A stretch of 9,748 nucleotides of DNA from Flavobacteriales bacterium (GTDB taxonomy: Bacteria > Bacteroidota > Bacteroidia > Flavobacteriales > Parvicellaceae). Location: assembly GCA_014239715.1 (NCBI GenBank), contig JAAZYJ010000341.1, forward strand, positions 1 through 9,748, read 5' to 3'. The position numbers were made by a program, and so were the translations under genes. How positions within the stretch are numbered: the stretch's first letter is position 1; each line of letters opens with the position of its first letter. The notes below the pieces were generated by a model. The model was not told the origin of the DNA, did no database searches, and was given only the letters and a program-made list of their open reading frames with translations. Shown piece by piece: positions 1-4,849 of this stretch.

Positions 1-38
1 AAAAATTGTGAGGTCAATGATCCGTTTACGTGGACAAT
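1..38 (-). repeat. 38-bp inverted copy of an internal aroA segment
   Basis: The reverse complement of bases 1-38 is identical to bases 777-814, inside aroA. The match stops at 39 (different base) and may continue beyond the left edge, which I cannot see. An exact match of this length cannot be chance in a 10-kb window. The likely explanation is an amplification or assembly chimera that folds back onto the neighbouring aroA; a genuine duplicated fragment is less likely. Confidence 0.95.
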
Positions 39-141
39 CCGAAGCAGACAGGCCGGAGGAGGTAATATCATAAACTACCGTTTGACTTTGTGCGCCAGCT
101 GCGACCAGCAAGAAAGCAAGAATATAGTAAACCTTTTTCAT
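1..141 (-). CDS. Partial secreted protein, N-terminus only
   Basis: An open frame starts with ATG at 141 and reads leftwards off the window, 47 codons without a stop. It begins MKKVYYILAFLLVAAGAQSQ: two lysines, a hydrophobic core and an AQSQ-like end, which is a classical Sec signal peptide probably cleaved near residues 18-20. The short mature part (TVVYDITSSGLSASD) is not enough to recognise a family. Residues 36-47 lie wholly in the 38-base stretch 1-38, which is an exact inverted copy of part of aroA read in another frame, so these residues may not belong to the real gene. It diverges from aroA across a 188-base spacer. The signal peptide makes a real gene likely; its product is unknown. 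Confidence 0.6.
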   Translation of the reverse strand, partial: MKKVYYILAFLLVAAGAQSQTVVYDITSSGLSASDCPRKRIIDLTIF

Positions 142-314
142 ATCGTTAATTTTGTAGTTAGATTTTGGAAGGCGTAATTTATTACAAAAAGCGCACATTT
201 CAGCGAAATATCGGATAAAATAAGGGCTACAGCGTATGTATTGCACTATTAACATGCTGAAAAAAGAGAGGCTATAGCCATGTAGTTGCATAGTTTTTAT
301 TCTATAATGTTAAT

Positions 315-322
315 TACATTTG
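315..322 (+). promoter_or_regulatory. Bacteroidota -7 box TACATTTG upstream of aroA
   Basis: TACATTTG fits the Bacteroidota -7 consensus TAnnTTTG exactly and ends 7 bases before the aroA ATG at 330. The only TTG upstream near the expected -33 position is at 286-288, 26 bases away, which is longer than the usual spacing of about 19-21. If this box is used, transcription would start at or next to the ATG and the mRNA would be leaderless or nearly so. No Shine-Dalgarno sequence is seen before 330, which agrees with that idea. The prediction is by eye. Confidence 0.4.
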
Positions 323-329
323 CGCCGCC

Positions 330-1580
330 ATGCACAAGATCAATCCGGGTAAATACTTTGGGGAGGCTCATGCCAATCCATCCAAGAGCATGATGCAGCG
401 CGTTGTTGCCGCAGCTATACTAGCTGACGGCACTACGGTCATTCAAAATCCATGCTATAGTGACGATTGCATCGCTGCAATTGAAATTGCCCGATCGTTT
501 GGCGCTGAGGTCAATGGCAATGACCCCATTACGGTATGTTCTCCGGATATTCAATCAAGCCCTGCACAAATTCAATGCGGAGAGTCCGGATTAAGTGCAA
601 GAATGTTTCCGCCAATACTAAGCCTACACTCAAATGAGGTGACAATAAACGGAGAAGGCTCCTTAAAGAATAGGTCAATGGGATTCTTTGAGGATACATT
701 TTCGCAATTAGGTGTAAGCTGTAGTCTTTCAAACGGGAAACTGCCAATGGTAATTCAAGGGCCTTTACAGGCGGGAATTGTCCACGTAAACGGATCATTG
801 ACCTCACAATTTTTGACGGGGCTATTGATGGCTTTAGCCGGGGCCAAAGGGAATTCAGTTGTTCATGTGTCTAACTTGAATAGTAAGGGTTACGTAGAAC
901 TTACTCTTGATGTCTTGAACAGGTTTGGTGTTTCCATCGAAAACCGGGGATACACTGAGTTTCATATAATAGGAAATCAAAAGTATAAACCCTGTGAAAT
1001 CACCATTGAGGGTGATTGGAGTGGGGCCGCGTTCCATTTGGTAGGAGGTGCCATTAGCGGAAAAGCTACCATTTACGGGCTTCAGCCAGATTCCAAACAA
1101 CCCGATAAAAAAATCCTTGAGGTTATAGTAAGCGCAGGCGGGAATCTGCAAAAGGATGAGGAGAGCATTACCGTTTCAAAAGGCGATCTGAAAAGTTTTG
1201 TCTTCGATGCTACTGACTGTCCGGACCTGTTTCCTCCGCTTGCAGCATTAGCGGCCAATTGTGATGGGGTATCCAAGATTTTTGGTGTAGAGCGTCTTTT
1301 TAACAAGGAAAGTAATCGAGCGGAATCAATTATGTCAGAGCTGGCAAATGTTGGTGTTCAATCAAGCGTAAGCGAAAATACGATGCATATTTCAGGGGGA
1401 AAGATCAGTTCGGGAATAATCAACTCAAATAACGACCACAGGATCGTCATGATGGGTGCTATTCTTGCGGTAAATGCAACTGGGCCAATAGATATCCTGA
1501 ATACTTCAGCGATAAACAAATCATATCCGGAATTTTTTCAAACTTTGGCCAGCTTTGGAATTGAAGCAATAGAATGCTAG
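330..1580 (+). CDS. aroA: 3-phosphoshikimate 1-carboxyvinyltransferase (EPSP synthase)
   Basis: Joins phosphoenolpyruvate to shikimate 3-phosphate (EC 2.5.1.19), the sixth step of the cytoplasmic shikimate pathway to chorismate and aromatic amino acids. The 416 residues are close to the usual 410-430. Visible family motifs are PSKSMMQR (17-24, with the substrate-binding Lys19 and Arg24), CGESGLSARM (83-92, Arg91), LTSQFLTGLLMALA (157-170), EGDWSGAAF (227-235), DCPDLFPPLAALA (296-308, Asp299 as the likely catalytic Asp), KESNR (326-330, Glu327), NDHRIVMM (368-375) and NKSYPEFF (396-403, Lys398). The two inside-out alpha/beta domains are therefore complete. The PEP-site loop keeps the glycine equivalent to E. 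coli Gly96 (Gly87) but has Leu88 and Met92 where E. coli has Thr97 and Pro101. The ATG at 330 directly precedes the first conserved motif. The stop overlaps queA by 7 bases. Confidence 0.95.
   Translation: MHKINPGKYFGEAHANPSKSMMQRVVAAAILADGTTVIQNPCYSDDCIAAIEIARSFGAEVNGNDPITVCSPDIQSSPAQIQCGESGLSARMFPPILSLHSNEVTINGEGSLKNRSMGFFEDTFSQLGVSCSLSNGKLPMVIQGPLQAGIVHVNGSLTSQFLTGLLMALAGAKGNSVVHVSNLNSKGYVELTLDVLNRFGVSIENRGYTEFHIIGNQKYKPCEITIEGDWSGAAFHLVGGAISGKATIYGLQPDSKQPDKKILEVIVSAGGNLQKDEESITVSKGDLKSFVFDATDCPDLFPPLAALAANCDGVSKIFGVERLFNKESNRAESIMSELANVGVQSSVSENTMHISGGKISSGIINSNNDHRIVMMGAILAVNATGPIDILNTSAINKSYPEFFQTLASFGIEAIEC
777..814 (+). repeat. aroA-internal partner of the 38-bp inverted repeat
   Basis: This stretch codes for aroA residues around VHVNGSLTSQF, the conserved substrate-binding segment, and is in frame with the rest of the gene, so it is the native copy. 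The copy at 1-38 is inverted and out of frame with the gene that contains it. Confidence 0.95.
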
Positions 1581-2779
1581 ATCTGATCAATAACATATCA
1601 ATTGAGGAATATGACTATTCCCTCCCTGAGCAAAAGATCGCAAAGTACCCGACGGAAAACAGATCCGACTCTCGGCTATTAATCTGCAAAAGAGCAGGGT
1701 TTCTGACAGACTGCATGACTTCAGACCTTGGGGATTATTTACCCTATGACAGTTTACTTGTTTTTAATCAAACCAAAGTTCTCCATGCCCGTTTGCACTT
1801 CAAAAAAGAAACAGGAGGAGCTGTTGAGATATTTTGTCTGGAGCCTGCAAACGGTACTGACCCGCAAGTCGCATTGCAATCCAAAAAAGAATCTGTTTGG
1901 ACGTGTTTGGTTGGTGGTGCAAAAAAATGGAAAAGTGATCCCCTCGTATTAGAAATAGACGGTATTAAGTTATTCGCCTACAATCAAGGCAAAGTGAATG
2001 ATCACTTTGAGATCTGCTTTAAATGGGATGCCAACATTACTTTTGCTGAGCTACTCGTCTTGGCTGGCGAGCTCCCTTTACCTCCATATTTAAATCGAAA
2101 AGTAGAGCTTGCAGACGTCGGCAAATATCAAACCGTCTTTGCAAAAGATGATGGGTCGGTTGCAGCACCTACGGCAGGTCTTCACTTCACCAAAGATCTA
2201 TTGGATTCCTTCTCCTCAAAAGGTGTCTCAGTTGACTTTATAACTCTTCATGTTGGAGCAGGCACTTTCAAGCCCGTACAAGCCAGTAGTATCGGTGACC
2301 ACCAAATGCATGCCGAACACATTGATGTTTCAATTGAATCGATCTTCAATATTATTGAAGCCATGGGGCCAATAATCCCCGTAGGAACAACATCCTTACG
2401 AACCCTGGAAAGTCTTTATTGGTTTGGTGTGTTGGCACATCTTGGCCAGCTGGAAGAGGAGCTACCTGAACTCGAACAGTGGATCGCTTTTCAAAATCTC
2501 CCTAATCTAACTCTTAGAGATAGCTTAAGGGCTCTGTTAGGTCATCTGGATGCTCAGGGTAAGTCGCGGTTTATAGGGAGGACTCAACTTATGATCGTAC
2601 CGGGATATGACTTCAAGGTCGCCCGAGGATTGATCACTAATTTTCACCAGCCCAAGAGTACACTTCTGCTGATCATTGCGGCTATGGTGGGAGACAGCTG
2701 GAAAAAAATGTACGATCATGCGTTGCAACATGACTTTCGTTTTCTGAGCTATGGTGATTGTTGTTTCCTATTGCCCTGA
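1574..2779 (+). CDS. queA: S-adenosylmethionine:tRNA ribosyltransferase-isomerase, long form
   Basis: QueA transfers and isomerises the ribosyl part of S-adenosylmethionine onto preQ1 in the wobble base of tRNAs with GUN anticodons, giving epoxyqueuosine (EC 2.4.99.17). Motifs seen: YDYSLPEQKIAKYPTENR (13-30), LVFNQTKVLHARL (62-74), GELPLPPYL (165-173), YQTVFA (185-190), VAAPTAGLHFT (197-207), LHVGAGTFKPV (225-235), VGTTSLRTLES (270-280), LITNFHQPKSTLL (353-365) and FRFLSYGD (388-395). At 401 residues it is longer than the usual about 345, mainly through extra sequence around 282-335 between the GTTSLRTLES and GYDF motifs. The usual TDIFIYPGYxF is TQLMIVPGYDF here. It may be a divergent paralogue rather than the main QueA, so the exact substrate is less certain than the family. 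The ATG at 1574 overlaps the aroA stop (ATGCTAG), which suggests translational coupling. Confidence 0.88.
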   Translation: MLDLINNISIEEYDYSLPEQKIAKYPTENRSDSRLLICKRAGFLTDCMTSDLGDYLPYDSLLVFNQTKVLHARLHFKKETGGAVEIFCLEPANGTDPQVALQSKKESVWTCLVGGAKKWKSDPLVLEIDGIKLFAYNQGKVNDHFEICFKWDANITFAELLVLAGELPLPPYLNRKVELADVGKYQTVFAKDDGSVAAPTAGLHFTKDLLDSFSSKGVSVDFITLHVGAGTFKPVQASSIGDHQMHAEHIDVSIESIFNIIEAMGPIIPVGTTSLRTLESLYWFGVLAHLGQLEEELPELEQWIAFQNLPNLTLRDSLRALLGHLDAQGKSRFIGRTQLMIVPGYDFKVARGLITNFHQPKSTLLLIIAAMVGDSWKKMYDHALQHDFRFLSYGDCCFLLP

Positions 2780-2794
2780 ACAACCCGCCACTTA

Positions 2795-2824
2795 TTGGTT
2801 TTTCTTTAGAATTTCCTACTTTTA
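2795..2824 (+). promoter_or_regulatory. Candidate promoter, TTG-N19-TACTTTTA
   Basis: TTG at 2795-2797 and TACTTTTA at 2817-2824 are 19 bases apart, matching the layout of Bacteroidota housekeeping promoters (TTTG, about 19, TAnnTTTG) with one mismatch in the -7 box (final A for G). It lies in the short gap after queA and 24 bases before the next ATG, so the following small gene probably has its own promoter. Predicted by eye only. Confidence 0.4.
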
Positions 2825-2848
2825 AAGTGCCGTTAAATTGCTAAAAAA

Positions 2849-3226
2849 ATGCCCTTAGTGTATTTACATGAGAACTCTAAAGAGTTTCTGCGTCCTGTTA
2901 TTTGTTTTGTGGAAGATGGCCTCAATTCGGTAGAAGAGCTTAATGCTGCTATTCTAGAAATTAAAAGACTTAGCAAGGGAGATCCTTGCTATATTTTGGC
3001 TGATCTTTCAAAAACAACCCCTCCTAGTTTAGAGTATAGAAAAACCCTTAAAAAGAGCTTTGATGAAATAAATGATCTTCTTGAACATGCGTATATATCT
3101 GTGGGTAATAATGAATTCCTCCGTGTCGCAGGAAAGTTCATTTTTGGAGTCTTGGGCATGAAGAAATTTGCTTTCTTTGCATCATTGAAGGAAGCTACTG
3201 AAGCAATTCCTTCTGTTAGGGACTAA
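2849..3226 (+). CDS. Small cytoplasmic protein, STAS/SpoIIAA-like
   Basis: A 125-residue protein without signal peptide or membrane segment. The pattern is alternating: strand-like PVICFVE (16-22), helix-like SVEELNAAILEIKRLSK (27-43), a strong strand plus turn YILADLSK (48-55), helix-like PSLEYRKTLKKSFDEINDLL (59-78), strand AYISVGNN (81-88), a helix around VAGKFIFGVLGM (93-104), strand KFAFFAS (106-112) and a final helix LKEATEAI (113-120). This order, with Asp52 after a buried strand and SLKEATE near the end, resembles the STAS/SpoIIAA-like proteins common in Bacteroidota, which mostly lack assigned roles. The resemblance is by eye. Neighbours give no clue: queA ends 69 bases upstream and a candidate promoter lies in the gap. 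The ATG follows an A-rich stretch with no Shine-Dalgarno sequence. Confidence 0.75.
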   Translation: MPLVYLHENSKEFLRPVICFVEDGLNSVEELNAAILEIKRLSKGDPCYILADLSKTTPPSLEYRKTLKKSFDEINDLLEHAYISVGNNEFLRVAGKFIFGVLGMKKFAFFASLKEATEAIPSVRD

Positions 3227-3388
3227 TTTGAACTGATATCTCCTTTTTACTGCAAAAGGCAATTTCTCTTTTTTATGAATCAATTTAAAACCGCTATTCA
3301 AAAAGTACGGCCATTGGATTGCCCTAAGGAATTTTTGTTAATTGGCAGCTGTTAAAGTTCTTCTTTGATATAATTTAGTAAATTGATG

Positions 3389-3419
3389 AAGCTGAAATTC
3401 AATCTGCTTCAGTCAGCTT
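3389..3419. repeat. Inverted repeat upstream of the SFPD-repeat gene
   Basis: AAGCTGA (3389-3395) and TCAGCTT (3413-3419) are perfect 7-bp inverted arms around a 17-base spacer. Overlapping shorter arms, GAAGC (3388-3392) with GCTTC (3406-3410) and CTGAA (3392-3396) with TTCAG (3408-3412), allow competing hairpins. The element sits directly before a weak -7-like box TATATTTA (3419-3426) and 27 bases before the next start codon. It could be an operator or a leader structure; chance is also possible. Confidence 0.35.
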
Positions 3420-3445
3420 ATATTTATGTTGAATAACAACGAATT

Positions 3446-3859
3446 ATGTCCATTATGAAAAACGCATTTTTATTACCAATTTTATTTGCGATCTCCTTAA
3501 TCACAATTTCGTTAACGAGTGTCACCGGGGAAGAATACACCCCGAATGACAGAACATTTGCAGATCTAACCGATCTTGAAAAGAAAGAAGCAATTGTTCA
3601 TATGCTTTCTACCGGAGACTGTGAGTGGGAAGGAATTGCACTGCATGGAAAGGTTCAGTTTGTCACAAGCTTCCCGGATATAAAAATTCAATACGTTACA
3701 AGCTTCCCGGATATAAAGGTCAAATTTGTAGATTCATTTCCTGACGATTGCGGCGAGTGGCAAGAAGTCAGTAGCTTCCCGGATTTTAAAGTTCAGGTAG
3801 TAACCAGCTTTCCGGACATCAAAGTGCAAAAGGTGACCAGCTTTCCGGGAATGAACTAA
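3446..3859 (+). CDS. Secreted SFPD-repeat protein, possible 7(1) septoil-knot fold
   Basis: A 137-residue protein with a hydrophobic N-terminal signal peptide (about 5-28, ending near SVTGEE). A second in-frame ATG at 3455 gives MKNAFLL and is an equally good start. Residues 31-56 look helical and charged (LTDLEKKEAIVHML). From residue 70 to 134 the sequence is built of six units of the form V-(T/D/S)-S-F-P-(D/G), with SFP at 75, 86, 97, 110, 121 and 132, hence spacings 11, 11, 13, 11 and 11. Two similar Cys/Trp insertions, CEWEG (59-63) and CGEW (102-105), precede repeats 1 and 4, giving two half-arrays of three. From memory, short strand repeats of this kind occur in proteins named 7(1) septoil knot (DUF6150-like); I offer this as a hypothesis. 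It is probably exported, to periplasm or outside. Function unknown; no enzyme motif is seen. Confidence 0.8.
   Translation: MSIMKNAFLLPILFAISLITISLTSVTGEEYTPNDRTFADLTDLEKKEAIVHMLSTGDCEWEGIALHGKVQFVTSFPDIKIQYVTSFPDIKVKFVDSFPDDCGEWQEVSSFPDFKVQVVTSFPDIKVQKVTSFPGMN
3653..3847 (+). repeat. Degenerate 33-bp repeats coding for SFPD units
   Basis: Six units encode the SFP motif. The first two share a 20-base identity, ACAAGCTTCCCGGATATAAA, at 3665-3684 and 3698-3717, exactly 33 bases apart; the later units differ mainly at third positions (for example AGCTTTCCGGACATCAAA near 3808). Near-identity of units 1 and 2 suggests recent duplication or conversion, while the older units have drifted with the protein sequence kept. 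Confidence 0.9.
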
Positions 3860-4035
3860 ACTAATTGAATTTCTGAATTGGGAACAGGAATGATCATATC
3901 CCCGATTCCAAACAGTGGTAACTAAAATCGGACGTTTGGTCAATGAATACAAGATGTCCATCAGATTCAGCATTTTTTCATTAAACCCGAATTCCTTTTG
4001 AGTGTCTAAGAATTACACAAACTAAATTACACGTT

Positions 4036-4626
4036 ATGAAAAAGACACGAATAATTAGAAATGGCTTGTTGCTCTCTATCTCTTTTTGCGTTGCCTTTTC
4101 GGCTATGGGGCAAAAGAAAAAGCATAAACCTCACAAGCATAAAGCGAAAGTGCACAAACATCACCACAAACACCATCATTCAAGACCCTACAGGTATGCA
4201 AAGCACCCCCGGTGCGGAGTAACTGTGAGGGTACGACCATCCGGCGCAAGAGTCGTTGCTTACCGCGGAGCTAACTACCATCTGCACGGAGGTGTATGGT
4301 ATAAGCCTTTTAGAGGTAAGTTCGTTGTATTCAGGCCATTTGCAGGCATTAGAATAAAGGTTCTGCCTCCAAATTGTTATCGTTTCACCGCGAGATCCAG
4401 AAGCTACCATTATTATTATGGCACTTACTATGTTCATGTTCCGGAAACAGATGAGTATGAAGTCGTGGAAGCACCTGTAGGGGCAAAGATTGACGAGCTT
4501 CCGGACGATTATACCGAAGAAACAATAGCTGATAAAACCTATTACGTTCTGGATGACACTTACTATACGTATCTGGCAGATGAAGAGCTCTATGAAGTGG
4601 TCGATTTACCTGAAGAAGTTCGGTAA
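4036..4626 (+). CDS. Secreted His-rich DUF6515-like protein
   Basis: A 196-residue protein with a signal peptide (MKKTRIIRNG then hydrophobic 11-24, likely cleaved around AMGQ, 23-26). The mature N-terminus is a Lys/His tail with ten histidines between 30 and 48, which could bind metal or an anionic polymer. The core (about 60-135) has alternating strands rich in Val, Arg and Tyr, including VRVRPSGARVVAYRG (64-78), FRPFAGIRIKVLPPNCYRF (99-117) and SYHYYYGTYYVHVP (123-136). A shorter acidic repeat follows: EAPVGAKIDELPDDYTEETI (145-164) then TYYVLDDTYYTYLADEELYEVVD (168-190). The pairing 'VGxxIxxLPxxY...YYxxxxxYY' is typical of the DUF6515 family seen in Bacteroidota; this assignment is from memory. 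No function is known. The basic half and acidic half are sharply separated. Confidence 0.85.
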   Translation: MKKTRIIRNGLLLSISFCVAFSAMGQKKKHKPHKHKAKVHKHHHKHHHSRPYRYAKHPRCGVTVRVRPSGARVVAYRGANYHLHGGVWYKPFRGKFVVFRPFAGIRIKVLPPNCYRFTARSRSYHYYYGTYYVHVPETDEYEVVEAPVGAKIDELPDDYTEETIADKTYYVLDDTYYTYLADEELYEVVDLPEEVR

Positions 4627-4796
4627 TCCAGTTATCTCTCTTTAGGACAAAGGTGTTCATCACCTCAGCTTGTACTAAGGGTCGGCAAACAAGGCCGGCA
4701 ACCCATTGAAGCCAAGTTTTGCGGTGTGCTTTTTCCTATAGCATGTTCTTCTCAGAATTAAGGAACTACGCCGTGATATTCTTTGTAGTATCCAAG

Positions 4797-4828
4797 TCTG
4801 CCAAAATTCGCTATTTTCATTATCTTCG
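4797..4828 (+). promoter_or_regulatory. Candidate ileS promoter, TCTG-N20-TATCTTCG
   Basis: TATCTTCG (4821-4828) differs from the Bacteroidota -7 consensus TAnnTTTG at one base, and TCTG (4797-4800) lies 20 bases upstream, one base off the -33 TTTG. The box ends 21 bases before the ileS ATG. Between them is a GAAGGA (4838-4843), one of the few Shine-Dalgarno-like sequences in the window, at a 6-base spacing. By-eye prediction. Confidence 0.4.
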
Positions 4829-4849
4829 CGAACCTTTGAAGGACACGGA

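Noticed and set aside
270..279. Perfect 10-bp palindrome GGCTATAGCC upstream of aroA
   Set aside because: Short and single; could be an operator but nothing else supports it.
583..610. Possible glyphosate-resistant EPSP synthase
   Set aside because: The PEP loop differs from E. coli (Leu88, Met92), but the key glycine (Gly87) is present and such variation is normal for this lineage; resistance cannot be read from it.
3275..3355. 26-codon ORF (begins MNQFKTAIQKV) between the STAS-like and SFPD genes
   Set aside because: Very short, no ribosome binding site, no recognisable motif; expected by chance in an AT-rich gap.
3446..4626. The two adjacent secreted-protein genes as a dedicated two-gene system
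   Set aside because: They are separated by 176 bases, differ in type and share no motif; adjacency alone does not support a system.
4651..4665. AGGTG-TTCAT-CACCT hairpin after the DUF6515-like gene
   Set aside because: Five-bp stem without a following T-run; too weak to call a terminator.
4679..4704. GGGT...ACCC inverted sequence between the DUF6515-like gene and ileS
   Set aside because: Pairs only with bulges and has no T-run, so not supported as a terminator or riboswitch.
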